From the IMG/VR virus record IMGVR_UViG_3300044971_001481, positions 1 to 32,314 of that record: a stretch of 32,314 nt of DNA; one strand, 5' to 3'. The notes under the pieces are model-generated. The model saw nothing but the letters and a program-made list of their open reading frames with translations, searched no databases and was not told the DNA's origin. Positions 21,568 through 28,466 of this stretch are shown here, one piece after another (within the stretch, counting starts at the first letter, position 1; the number at the start of each line of letters is the position of its first letter). The translations under genes and the position numbers were made by a program. This stretch comes from a virus.

Positions 21568-22002
21568 ATGTCGTATAAAGGAAAATACAAACCATCATAT
21601 CCAGAAAAATACTCAGGAGATCCTACAAATATAATTTACAGGTCTCTGTGGGAGAGAAAGTTTTGTGTATATTGTGACTTAAATGAAAGCATTATTGAAT
21701 GGTCTTCGGAAGAAAAATCAATTGCATATAGATCTCCCATTGATGGTAAGATACATCGATACTTCCCAGACTTTTTAATTAAGGTTAGAGAACCTAATGG
21801 ATCAATCAAAAAATACGTGATTGAGATTAAACCAAGAAAACAAACTCTTCCTCCACCAAAACCTCAGAGGCAAACTAAAAAGTATATTAGTGAGGTTTAC
21901 GAATATGCTAAAAATCAAGCAAAATGGGAAGCAGCAAAAGAATGGTGTGCTGATAGAGGATATGAGTTTAAAGTAATCACCGAAAAAGAACTTGGGATTT
22001 GA
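21568..22002 (+). CDS. 4: Head completion protein gp4
   Basis: A 144-aa protein with the T4 gp4 pattern: MSYKGKYKPSYPEKYSGDPT, then IIYRSLWERKFCVYCDLNES (about 23-42), the W-x-S-E segment EWSSEEKSIAYRS, YFPDFLIKV (67-75) and KYVIEIKPRKQT (82-93). The Asp in FPDF and the E-x-K in IEIKP fit a TnsA/restriction-endonuclease-like fold, which is how gp4 is often described. In T4 it is needed to stabilise the DNA-filled head before tail joining. It is the first gene of the plus-strand operon and is read from the CTAAATA late promoter that begins right after the opposing gene. Confidence 0.9.
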   Translation: MSYKGKYKPSYPEKYSGDPTNIIYRSLWERKFCVYCDLNESIIEWSSEEKSIAYRSPIDGKIHRYFPDFLIKVREPNGSIKKYVIEIKPRKQTLPPPKPQRQTKKYISEVYEYAKNQAKWEAAKEWCADRGYEFKVITEKELGI

Positions 22003-22004
22003 TC

Positions 22005-22379
22005 ATGCCTAGAAAAACACTCCAACAAAGGAAAGTAAATAGAGTTGCTCCACTCGTTAAAAAACTGATTGGTACAGAAAGTTCTGATGACTTAATGATT
22101 GAATTGATGAGTGTTTTAAAAGAAACTAAAAGTCCTCCAGTCGCAGGTAAGTATTATGTTTTTGTGTATAACGCTAAAACTACTGGATTGCTGTATGATC
22201 AAAATCCTCTAGTTGCCGTTACTGAAGTATACAAATGGGGATTTAGAGGTATGAACTATCATTGGGGGGAGATGAGGCAATATACTTGGGATGAAGTTGC
22301 TGGTGGAATGTATGAGGTCTACGAACAAGAATTAACTGATTTAAGAAGGTTACCTTTCGGCAACATTAGAACTAAATAA
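22005..22379 (+). CDS. Conserved 124-aa protein between gp4 and gp48
   Basis: The ATG at 22005 was chosen, two bases after the gp4 stop; an upstream TTG at 21999 is less likely. The N-terminus is basic (MPRKTLQQRKVNRVAPLVKK). The C-terminal half has a characteristic aromatic block, GKYYVFVYNAKTTGLLYDQN (50-69), then YKWGFRGMNYHWGEMRQYTW (79-98). The KWGFRGxNYHW run looks like a conserved phage-structural signature that I have seen in cyanophage ORFs near gp4. No enzyme motif is visible. Its place suggests a role in head completion or the tail baseplate, but this is inference only. Confidence 0.75.
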   Translation: MPRKTLQQRKVNRVAPLVKKLIGTESSDDLMIELMSVLKETKSPPVAGKYYVFVYNAKTTGLLYDQNPLVAVTEVYKWGFRGMNYHWGEMRQYTWDEVAGGMYEVYEQELTDLRRLPFGNIRTK

Positions 22380-22392
22380 TTAGAAAAGATAA

Positions 22393-23346
22393 ATGCCAGA
22401 CCCATCTCTTGGAACACCACAAGGAACTAACCCTCCTGCTGGAAGTAACAAGGTTAGCACATTTAACTACAGATATCCGTTAACCAAGTTAACATCTGCG
22501 GATGATTACTTGAAAATTGATATCTTTGAATATATTCCACCAGGATTTGAAGCAATAGGTGATACTTTTGCTCTGCCCTCTTCGGATAGCGTTGGGTATA
22601 GTGATATAAAAGGAACTATTATATTACCAATTCCAGAAACTATTCAAGATTCAAATGTTGCTATGTGGGGAGAAAGTTTTTTCAACCCTATAGCAGGAAG
22701 TGTTGCGAGGGTCGTTCAAGAAGGTCTTAATAGTAAATCACTTGATGAAGTAAGACAAAAAGCAAAAGGTGCTGCAGAGGCTGTTTTTGGAGCAGCATCA
22801 TCAGGATCAACACAAAAATACTTACAAGCACTTGGAATCACTCTTGGAACAAATGTCCTTTTAGGTGGAAGTGGTACTGATGTCGGTAAAGCAGCTTCTC
22901 GTCTTGCGGGAGTTGTTGCTAACTCAAACATTGAATTAATATTTACTGGAGTGACCTTAAGAGAAGGATTCTCATTTTCATTTGATATTGTCCCAAGATC
23001 TCAAAAAGAAGCAGAAGAAGTTAAACAAATTATTAGAACTTTTAAGAAAACTAGTGCAGTTCAAAAAGGGGCAGCAAGTGGCGCAGCTGCTGGTCTATTT
23101 TTAAAAGCACCGAATGTTTATAGAATACAATATATGAGTGGGGGAAGACCGCACCCATATTTAAACAAATATAAAATGTGTGCTCTTCGGGGTATGGCAG
23201 TAGACTACACCGGTGGTGGAACTTATGCTACTTATTCGGATGCTACTCCGATAAGTATGCAAATGACTCTAAGTTTTCAAGAACTCACACCAATTTACGC
23301 AGAGGATTACGATACAACCATTGGTTCAGAAGGAGTTGGATACTAA
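22393..23346 (+). CDS. 48: Baseplate tail-tube cap protein gp48
   Basis: A 317-aa protein. The N-terminal segment (FNYRYPLTKLTSADDYLKID, 24-43) opens a tube-fold beta sheet. The middle (100-180) is Ala/Gly-rich and helical (AKGAAEAVFGAASSGSTQKY). The C-terminal half has strands and a helix typical of tube-associated proteins: GVTLREGFSFSFDIVPRSQK (187-206), EAEEVKQIIRTFKK (207-220), NVYRIQYM (241-248) and a final ISMQMTLSFQELTPIYAEDY (284-303). That end pattern is shared by T4 gp48 and gp54. gp48 caps the hub dome and starts the tube with gp54. Its TAA shares one base with the gp53 ATG. Assignment to gp48 rather than gp54 follows its linkage with gp53. Confidence 0.75.
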   Translation: MPDPSLGTPQGTNPPAGSNKVSTFNYRYPLTKLTSADDYLKIDIFEYIPPGFEAIGDTFALPSSDSVGYSDIKGTIILPIPETIQDSNVAMWGESFFNPIAGSVARVVQEGLNSKSLDEVRQKAKGAAEAVFGAASSGSTQKYLQALGITLGTNVLLGGSGTDVGKAASRLAGVVANSNIELIFTGVTLREGFSFSFDIVPRSQKEAEEVKQIIRTFKKTSAVQKGAASGAAAGLFLKAPNVYRIQYMSGGRPHPYLNKYKMCALRGMAVDYTGGGTYATYSDATPISMQMTLSFQELTPIYAEDYDTTIGSEGVGY

Positions 23347-23996
23347 TGTCTTATTTCAGAGAACTTCCAAATTTAGAATACCAATCATTCTTATCAGATA
23401 GTAAATCTTCTGATGATTATTTGCTAGTTAAAAACCTTTTCCGTAGGGTTAAACTTCGTGATGATCTTCAAAATGTTTTTACTGTTTTTGATAAGTATCA
23501 GATCGTTGACGGTGCTAGACCAGAAACAGTTGCTGAAGAATTGTATGGTAGTCCTCAGTATGACTGGGTTGTTATTATAAGCGCAGGAATTACTAGAATT
23601 AGAGATCAATGGCCATTAAGTGATAGACAAGTCTATGATTATGCAGAAGGAATTTATGGAGATGATTTAAACGCAATTCATCATTATGAAACAACGGAAG
23701 TCAAGGATTCACAAAACAGATTGATTCTCCCTGCAGGAAAAATAGTTGATTCAAATTTCACAATTCCAAATCCAAATTTACCAATTCAATCTTTGAATCC
23801 AGTTGTTGGTGTTACAAACTATGAGTATGAAGTTAAGAAAAATGATGAAAAGAGATCAATTTATGTTCTCAAGCCAAGATACCTGCAGCAAGTTCTTATA
23901 GACATAAGAAAAGAGATGATTTACGACAAATCATCTCAATATGTAACTAGAACTCTGATCAAGACTGAAAATACTAAGAAGTCAAATCCATTTTAA
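23346..23996 (+). CDS. 53: Baseplate wedge protein gp53
   Basis: A 216-aa protein. The ATG at 23346 overlaps the gp48 stop by one base and yields MSYFRELPNLEYQSFLSDSK. An in-frame upstream extension to 23178 would lie wholly in gp48 and is rejected. The N-terminal region has the gp53 signature: FRRVKLRDDLQNVFTVFDKY (about 30-49), YQIVDGARPETVAEELYGSP (49-68), YDWVVIISAGI (70-80), then WPLSDRQVYDYA. The C-terminal part (YEYEVKKNDEKRSIYVLKPR) resembles the small LysM-like end of gp53. gp53 joins wedges to the hub in baseplate assembly. The last 15 bp overlap the convergent Mom-like gene. Confidence 0.88.
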   Translation: MSYFRELPNLEYQSFLSDSKSSDDYLLVKNLFRRVKLRDDLQNVFTVFDKYQIVDGARPETVAEELYGSPQYDWVVIISAGITRIRDQWPLSDRQVYDYAEGIYGDDLNAIHHYETTEVKDSQNRLILPAGKIVDSNFTIPNPNLPIQSLNPVVGVTNYEYEVKKNDEKRSIYVLKPRYLQQVLIDIRKEMIYDKSSQYVTRTLIKTENTKKSNPF

Positions 23997-24572
23997 TTCT
24001 AGATTCTTATCAAAAATCATCACATATCGGTGCTTGCGGGAGCGTTCTTTCCACTCTCCTTCAGCACCTTTTACTTTTCCACGAGAGTGTTTAGTTCCAT
24101 CTGAATAGTAGAAATCTTTTTTTGGATCTGTAAGACCTGCGTATACAAAATTGCAAGCGCGGTAAATTGTACCAGCATGAAAATTAGAATCGGCGTAAGA
24201 TATGATTGCCTTGACTTCAGTATCTTTTCGCAATCGCTTAATCGTTTTTGAAACGAACCAAGAAGTGATATTATACTCGCTCTGTTGAGTTTGTGGATGA
24301 ATGCAGAGTCTTGAGAGTTCGAAAAGTCCTTGTTGCTCATTTCTTTCAAGCCCAAATGCTCCCTTTGCAATTTCAGGAACTGGAAGACCTGTGAAGATGC
24401 ATACACCAACAGGTCCTCCAATATTTAGAGGAGAGAAATCATTTTTCTCAAACAAACCGTAATTATATCCTGACTTATATCCTTTGGAAAAATCTTTAAG
24501 ATAGTGATAAGTCAGTAGGAGATCTTCTGCCTGCTTTTTTGTGATTCGGTCAATATAATAGTCAGATTTCAT
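23982..24572 (-). CDS. Mom-like GNAT-fold DNA modification / antirestriction protein
   Basis: A 196-aa protein resembling phage Mu Mom and related GNAT-like enzymes that modify adenines to evade restriction. Key runs are GPVGVCIFTGLPVPEIAK (53-70), FELSRLCIHPQTQQSEYNIT (84-103), the helix WFVSKTIKRLRKD, then IISYADSNFHAGTIYRACNF (123-142). The last has the YADxxxxHxGxIYxAxNFxYxG pattern of Mom, continues with VYAGLT and closes with KHRYVMIF. Mu Mom adds a methylcarbamoyl group to adenine. This gene is convergent with gp53 (15-bp overlap) and follows gp32. Its start directly abuts the gp32 terminator, with a promoter partly inside that hairpin. No cofactor gene is adjacent. The chemistry in this phage is inferred. 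Confidence 0.8.
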   Translation of the reverse strand: MKSDYYIDRITKKQAEDLLLTYHYLKDFSKGYKSGYNYGLFEKNDFSPLNIGGPVGVCIFTGLPVPEIAKGAFGLERNEQQGLFELSRLCIHPQTQQSEYNITSWFVSKTIKRLRKDTEVKAIISYADSNFHAGTIYRACNFVYAGLTDPKKDFYYSDGTKHSRGKVKGAEGEWKERSRKHRYVMIFDKNLELKWI

Positions 24573-24598
24573 AAAAAAGGGGAGACCTTGCCTCCCCT
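24573..24598 (-). terminator. Intrinsic terminator after gp32, ending at the Mom-like start codon
   Basis: AGGGGAG (24578-24584) pairs with CTCCCCT (24592-24598) around GCAAGGT (minus strand) and is followed by a run of six T (24578-24573) ending exactly at the ATG (24572) of the Mom-like gene. The gene therefore has almost no conventional leader and no usual Shine-Dalgarno. Confidence 0.75.
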
Positions 24599-24600
24599 GT

Positions 24601-24628
24601 ATTATAGCACAGAATCAGTCTTCGGCAA
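24601..24628 (-). promoter_or_regulatory. Extended -10 promoter for the Mom-like gene, nested at the terminator
   Basis: The minus strand has TGCTATAAT (24609-24601) with TTGCCG (24628-24623) 16 nt upstream of the TATAAT, inside the 3' end of gp32. Initiation about 7 nt downstream would fall inside the first arm of the terminator hairpin, so this RNA could not form the full terminator, unlike gp32 readthrough RNA. Confidence 0.55.
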
Positions 24629-25535
24629 GTTTGGCAAAGTAACTGAGAGCGTCATCATCCTCATCTTCCTCAACCGCAGCACGGCGAGTAGGTTGGAGAT
24701 TGTTGAGTTCGCTACGAAGATCAGCATCGAGTTCCTTCACAGGACCACGGGTGTATTCTTCTTCACTCTCAACTTCTTCATCTACACGGTGAGAACCTTT
24801 GGAACCAAGCACATAGTCAAGACGCTTCTTCAGTTCATCATAAGACTTGAACTGATCAGCAGAAACGAGTTCAGCAAGAGAATATTGCTTCTTCCAAATT
24901 GCTTCCATTGCGTCATCATCGTCCAGAAGAGGAGAAGGATTTGCAAACTCACTGGAATCATAATTACGATAACCAGCAACGTTCTTTGCCTTCAGTTTGA
25001 AGTTAGCACCTTGCCAAAAATCAAACGGATCAATCGCTTCTTCGTCTTCAAACTCTGGTTGCATTGCAGCAGTCAGTTTGTCGAAGATCTTTTTACCATA
25101 CTTGAACAAGAAGACCTTACCTTCGTTAGAAGGGTTAGCAGGATCCTTCACCACATAAATGTTAGACACATAAGTCAGTTTACGCTTTTGCTTACGGGCA
25201 AGTTCCTTACCAGCATCAGTGCCGTTGTTCCACAGTTCGGAGTTCAGTTCAGACACAGGATCCTTCTGACCCAGAGTAGTCAGAGAGTTCTCAATATACC
25301 AACCACCAGGACCTTGGAATGCGTGACTGTAGAGTTTCACGAACGGAAGGTCCTCACCATTCGGAGCGGGAAGGAAACGGATAACGGCATAACCATTGCC
25401 GCTCTTATCTACATCCAGTTTCCATACGCGGTCATCACTAGAACCGCTACTTGTATTCATTTTTTCAACTTCTTTGACCAGCTTGGCAGTAAGATTGCCA
25501 AGTTTGGACTGCTTTTTAAGGTCGGAAAACGACAT
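24615..25535 (-). CDS. 32: Single-stranded DNA-binding protein gp32
   Basis: A 306-aa protein with the T4 gp32 three-part plan. The basic N-terminal cooperativity segment is LKKQSKLGNLTAKLVKEVEK (6-25). The OB-fold core includes GYAVIRFLPAPNGEDLPFVK (48-67), the AFQGPGGWYIENSLTTLGQK signature (73-92) and KLTYVSNIYVVKDPANPSNE (119-138). The acidic C-terminal tail (EEDEDDDALSYFAKLAED) binds partner proteins such as gp59. The zinc-binding Cys/His set of T4 gp32 is not obvious. It covers ssDNA in replication, recombination and repair. A strong own promoter and a repeat-rich leader precede it; an intrinsic terminator follows. It is the last gene of the 33-59-DUF1825-32 cluster. Confidence 0.93.
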   Translation of the reverse strand: MSFSDLKKQSKLGNLTAKLVKEVEKMNTSSGSSDDRVWKLDVDKSGNGYAVIRFLPAPNGEDLPFVKLYSHAFQGPGGWYIENSLTTLGQKDPVSELNSELWNNGTDAGKELARKQKRKLTYVSNIYVVKDPANPSNEGKVFLFKYGKKIFDKLTAAMQPEFEDEEAIDPFDFWQGANFKLKAKNVAGYRNYDSSEFANPSPLLDDDDAMEAIWKKQYSLAELVSADQFKSYDELKKRLDYVLGSKGSHRVDEEVESEEEYTRGPVKELDADLRSELNNLQPTRRAAVEEDEDDDALSYFAKLAED

Positions 25536-25537
25536 TT

Positions 25538-25579
25538 GGATTACCTCGGATTAATTGGATTCGGGGGATTACTTGGATA
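25538..25579 (-). promoter_or_regulatory. Five spaced repeats in the gp32 leader, candidate autogenous operator
   Basis: On the plus strand GGATTA, GGATTA, GGATTC, GGATTA and GGATAT start at 25538, 25548, 25557, 25566 and 25575 (spacing 10, 9, 9, 9). The gp32 mRNA thus carries UAAUCC-type repeats up to the Shine-Dalgarno GAGG. T4 gp32 represses its own translation by binding its leader cooperatively; a repeat of monomer-sized spacing fits such an operator. Function is inferred. Confidence 0.6.
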
Positions 25580-25607
25580 TTATAGCAGGGATGACCTCAG
25601 CGGTCAA
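25579..25607 (-). promoter_or_regulatory. Strong sigma70 promoter of gp32
   Basis: TTGACC (25607-25602), a 17-nt spacer and TATAAT (25584-25579) with TGC before the -10, on the minus strand. The -35 lies in the last codons of the DUF1825 gene. It would give gp32 extra expression above the 33-59 readthrough. Confidence 0.8.
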
Positions 25608-25929
25608 CATACTGCTTTAGAGATTCGATTGTTTTGTCCATACTCTTGAACAGGATGCTCATATCAGTCTCTGGTGGAAAACCCATCAGGGCAACTGACT
25701 TGCGAAGATTCTCTTTCATCTCAACCGCTTGTGGGTCATCAGAAAGAGACAGACGTGTATACATCACACGCTGCTTTTCAAGAAGAACCTGTAGTTTTTC
25801 AATATGTTCCAGTTTTGTTTCGCGGTCCATCATACCAAAAGTGAGAATACTTCCATAAATCTCTTCTTGTATCTTATTGATTTCTTTCAGTTCTTCTTGA
25901 ATAATATCAGAATCGAAAAAGCTACTCAT
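25597..25929 (-). CDS. DUF1825-family protein of cyanobacterial type
   Basis: A 110-aa protein: MSSFFDSDIIQEELKEINKI, then QEEIYGSILTFGMMDRETKL, EHIEKLQVLLEKQRVMYTRL, SLSDDP and a C-terminal helix to SLKQYVDR. The layout FFDSxIxQEE...LxxFGxxDRExKLxxIExLxxLLEKxRxxYxRxxLSDDP...MK is that of DUF1825, a helical protein family I know from cyanobacteria and cyanophages; its function is unknown. Its presence is one of the better host indicators in this window. It sits between gp59 (8-bp overlap) and gp32, a place with no T4 counterpart. It might act in replication or late transcription. It could be mislabelled gp33 elsewhere; the better gp33 candidate is upstream. Confidence 0.8.
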   Translation of the reverse strand: MSSFFDSDIIQEELKEINKIQEEIYGSILTFGMMDRETKLEHIEKLQVLLEKQRVMYTRLSLSDDPQAVEMKENLRKSVALMGFPPETDMSILFKSMDKTIESLKQYVDR

Positions 25930-26518
25930 TTATAATGTCCCGTAAAATTTTTTTAAACTGGAATACATCAATATTTAGAAACGGCATATATTTTTTAACT
26001 TTTAAACTGACGGTTTCCCACACTGGATCCAAAAGTTTTTTATCAAAGTCCTTTGAAAAATGAAATATTTTTTCGTAGATTGTTAAAGTTTCTAAGGATA
26101 ACTGCCCGCTTAGAAACTTTTTGAGGACTGGTGGATGCCCTTTGGAACAATTCAAGGCATCCTGTAATTTTGTCTCCAAGAAGAATTCGTTGCTTTGCTC
26201 TTTGAATAAGTAAGTCAAACTCTGTTGTCTCCGCATCCAATCTGCGTAAGTTCTTTCTCCAGAATTGATAATTTCTCCAATCCATAAGTTTTGCGGGTTA
26301 TCTGTGGATACAAAGTTTGATACTAAAAAATCTACGACTTCTTTATCATTATACTTGCGACTCGTTTTTTCAAACCAGTATTTGTCCTTTCTTTTATTGA
26401 AGGATGTAATACTGGCACGAGTCTTCGCACCGTATTTAAAGAAGTCGTATTTTGGATTTGTGAAATGATTTTTAAGTGACAAATAATGCTGATAAGTTTC
26501 AAAAGGAGTCACGATCAT
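25922..26518 (-). CDS. 59: Replicative helicase loader gp59
   Basis: The start at ATG 26518 gives MIVTPFETYQHYLSLKNHFT, matching the start pattern of T4 gp59; a longer frame to 26575 would overlap gp33 further. At 198 aa (T4: 217) it shows YDFFKYGAKTRASITSFNKR (24-43), RKDKYWFEKTSRKYNDKEVV (43-62), VSNFVSTDN and NLWIGEIINSGERTYADWMR (75-94), and a C-terminal helical domain with VWETVSLKVKKYMPFLNIDV. In T4 gp59 loads gp41 helicase on gp32-coated forks. It overlaps gp33 by 4 nt and DUF1825 by 8 nt, so the four genes are coupled, as in the T4 33-59-32 order. Confidence 0.88.
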   Translation of the reverse strand: MIVTPFETYQHYLSLKNHFTNPKYDFFKYGAKTRASITSFNKRKDKYWFEKTSRKYNDKEVVDFLVSNFVSTDNPQNLWIGEIINSGERTYADWMRRQQSLTYLFKEQSNEFFLETKLQDALNCSKGHPPVLKKFLSGQLSLETLTIYEKIFHFSKDFDKKLLDPVWETVSLKVKKYMPFLNIDVFQFKKILRDIINE

Positions 26519-26775
26519 AAAGGAAGTTTTGCTCTTGATGTTTTTTTCATGAAGTTGAGACGGATAGCATCCCACTTCAGACGTTCTTTCAAAGGTTTTG
26601 AAATGAGTTTTGTAACTGATTCTACCTCAAGACTATTGATTTCACAATAGTGAACAATTGCATCAATGTAATTTAAGTTTTCCTCTGCAACAATCTTTTC
26701 AATTTCCAGAGCAAACTTAGAAGGTGTTAGAAACTTATTCTCTATTACCTGTTCTAATTCTTTATTTGGTTCCAT
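26515..26775 (-). CDS. 33: Late-transcription coactivator gp33
   Basis: The start at ATG 26775 gives an 86-aa protein: MEPNKELEQVIENKFLTPSK, FALEIEKIVAEENLNYIDAI, VHYCEINSLEVESVTKLISK, then a basic end KKTSRAKLPL. The central run IEKIVAEENLNYIDAIVHYCEIN parallels T4 gp33 (IEKMVEE...SYLEATTAFLEENSI), and the C-terminal LPL resembles the hydrophobic end by which T4 gp33 contacts the sliding clamp. gp33 bridges RNA polymerase and the clamp for late promoters, together with gp55, which is not in this window. It overlaps the nuclease gene by 14 nt and gp59 by 4 nt, the T4 gene order. A longer frame to 26874 is rejected because it lies inside the nuclease gene. Confidence 0.75.
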   Translation of the reverse strand: MEPNKELEQVIENKFLTPSKFALEIEKIVAEENLNYIDAIVHYCEINSLEVESVTKLISKPLKERLKWDAIRLNFMKKTSRAKLPL

Positions 26776-27442
26776 AGAGTTCCAGTTTATCTCCAACAAA
26801 CTTTCTAATGTATTGGGTGAGCAGTTTGATGTATTTTGTTTTGTCTCTTTCTTCATAAACGACGCATTCTCCATTTTCGCAAGCCATAATGATTACAAGT
26901 TTTTTAATTGAAATACCAGTCAACTCGTATAGCATACATCCGTAAGCCATACATTGAACAAAATAATGTTCAATCCATTCTCGTGGTTTTGGTTTTTTAG
27001 AAGTCTTAAAGTCAATTATTGCTAATTCGCCATCGTATTCAGCGATACAATCAACTGTCCCCGCAATTCCTAATTGCTTACTATATAGGGACCCTTCAAG
27101 GGCGTAGATATTATTTATACGATTGAGTTCTGGTTTTGCAATCTTAAAGAGAAAATCAGAGATTGGTTTAACTTCTGGTAGTTTTTCATTTTTAAGATAA
27201 TGCTCGGTAAGAGAGTGCATGTCTGTCCCACGACTTGTTGCCGCTTTTGTAACACGCTCCGCTTCTTCTTCTCCAACTTTTTTACGCCACTTAATAAAAA
27301 TTTCTTTATTAAAATGACTGGTCACCGATGTGATGGAGACCAGTCGGAGGAGTTCTTCTGCGGCAGGAACTTTATAATACCTTACACCATCAATTGTTTC
27401 ACGCTCCAACTGAGGGAGATCAATATCAATATGATTAAACAT
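26762..27442 (-). CDS. PD-(D/E)XK exonuclease (Cas4/MGME1-like)
   Basis: A 226-aa protein of RecB-family nuclease type: SITSVTSHFN near 36-45, SRGTDMHSLTEHYL (70-83) with the conserved His, GTVDCIAEYDGELAIIDFKTS (128-148) giving active-site D131 and D144-x-K146, and QCMAYGCMLYE (163-173) with the conserved Q/Y helix. All catalytic elements are present. Such small nucleases in cyanophages are thought to act in DNA recombination, replication or degradation of host DNA. There are no four cysteines as in Cas4, so no Fe-S cluster is expected. It shares one base with phoH upstream and overlaps gp33 downstream, forming one operon. Confidence 0.85.
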   Translation of the reverse strand: MFNHIDIDLPQLERETIDGVRYYKVPAAEELLRLVSITSVTSHFNKEIFIKWRKKVGEEEAERVTKAATSRGTDMHSLTEHYLKNEKLPEVKPISDFLFKIAKPELNRINNIYALEGSLYSKQLGIAGTVDCIAEYDGELAIIDFKTSKKPKPREWIEHYFVQCMAYGCMLYELTGISIKKLVIIMACENGECVVYEERDKTKYIKLLTQYIRKFVGDKLELYGTK

Positions 27443-28194
27443 TAAAAACCAGCTTCCATTTTAGCAAGAATGTATTCTTTGACTAGTCCAGAACGAACAA
27501 TATCGTCAACACCAAACTCAATTATATCAAAAGAAGGCATTTTACGCAATACCGTCATAAAATCAATAATACCATTACGTTCATTTGTTTTCTGCAAATC
27601 TGACTGAGATGCGTCACCGCAGAAACAAATTCTAGTGTTCTCACCAACACGAGTGATAATTGAATCTAATTCGTGGAAATTTAGATTCTGGAATTCATCA
27701 ACAATAATGATTGCGTTATCAAGAGTTGTTCCGCGAAGGAACGAAGTAGACCAGAACTTGATTGTTTCTTGTGATTTAAGATTTCCATAGAGCATCTCAA
27801 ACTCCGAATCACTAGACATTTGGAACATATACTTCACCATATTCTTATAAGGAATCTGGTAAATATCTGCCTTATCGTCGTGAGTTCCAGGAAGGAAACC
27901 AATTTCTCTTGTAGCAACTAGAGAACGAACCAAGTAGATTTTTTCGTAGGGAGTTCTTTCATCAAGGACATCTTTTAAAGCATTATATAATGTAATAAAA
28001 GTTTTGCCTGTTCCAGCGCAACCGTAAGCAATCAAATGTTTTTGTTCTTTATAAGAATTGAATAACTTTTTTTGATTCTCTGTAAGTGGTTCAATATCGA
28101 TGAGATATTCAGAACTCAGTGGTTTTTTACGCTTCATTTGACGAGTTGTAAGACCAACCCCGATTGGTTGTTCTGCTCTTTTTCTTCTTGCCAT
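27442..28194 (-). CDS. phoH: PhoH-like ATPase
   Basis: A 250-aa P-loop protein: basic N-terminus MARRKRAEQP, PLTENQKKLFNSYKEQKHLI (36-55), Walker A GCAGTGKT (58-65), VRSLVATREIGFLPG (89-103) with the SxVxxxEIGFLPG signature of PhoH, Walker B IIIVDEFQN (162-170), and TRICFCGDASQSDL (187-200). It matches the usual phage PhoH length. PhoH is an ATPase frequent in marine phages; in hosts it is linked to phosphate stress, but its phage role is unsettled. The stop overlaps the nuclease ATG by one base (TAATG). A late promoter (AATAAATA) lies ahead of the preceding small gene. Confidence 0.92.
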   Translation of the reverse strand: MARRKRAEQPIGVGLTTRQMKRKKPLSSEYLIDIEPLTENQKKLFNSYKEQKHLIAYGCAGTGKTFITLYNALKDVLDERTPYEKIYLVRSLVATREIGFLPGTHDDKADIYQIPYKNMVKYMFQMSSDSEFEMLYGNLKSQETIKFWSTSFLRGTTLDNAIIIVDEFQNLNFHELDSIITRVGENTRICFCGDASQSDLQKTNERNGIIDFMTVLRKMPSFDIIEFGVDDIVRSGLVKEYILAKMEAGF

Positions 28195-28200
28195 AAGTGG

Positions 28201-28443
28201 TTATAGTTTTTTTACAGTTGATCCAGGTGCTTTGCTTGCTTTAGAAAGTACTTCATTCCACGAAGGGTGCTTAGAGGTTAATTTGTTCCTCCAATCTCCG
28301 ACTTCTTGAGCGGCAGCACACCCTTTACTCCAATCTTTATCCCAGTCCGGATTATCTTTTCTCCACTGGTCGTAATCGGCAATAGTCATGCTCAATTCTT
28401 TTTCTTCACCCGTTTTAAGGTTTTTAACTGGATATAAAGGCAT
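28201..28443 (-). CDS. 80-aa conserved phage protein upstream of phoH
   Basis: The ATG at 28443 was chosen over a TTG at 28449. The protein reads MPLYPVKNLKTGEEKELSMT, IADYDQWRKDNPDWDKDWSK, GCAAAQEVGDWRNKLTSKHP, SWNEVLSKASKAPGSTVKKL. The start (PLYPVxNLKTGEEKELxMTIxDYDQWxKDNPxWxxDWS) is a pattern I associate with small cyanophage proteins sometimes labelled FmdB-like, but the zinc-ribbon cysteines are absent. The pattern GDWRNKL...WNEVLSK...PGSTV is conserved in such ORFs. Function unknown. It is 6 nt from phoH and is the first gene after the GIY-YIG insertion. Confidence 0.75.
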   Translation of the reverse strand: MPLYPVKNLKTGEEKELSMTIADYDQWRKDNPDWDKDWSKGCAAAQEVGDWRNKLTSKHPSWNEVLSKASKAPGSTVKKL

Positions 28444-28466
28444 TTTCAAAAGTTTTGTATAAAAAA

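Noticed and set aside
23178-23345. N-terminal extension of gp53
   Set aside because: It is inside gp48 in another frame; the ATG at 23346 overlapping the gp48 stop and the family start pattern fit better.
24588-25649. 353-codon open frame on the plus strand
   Set aside because: It lies entirely antisense to gp32 and its promoter, has no family resemblance and no ribosome binding site; a codon-bias shadow.
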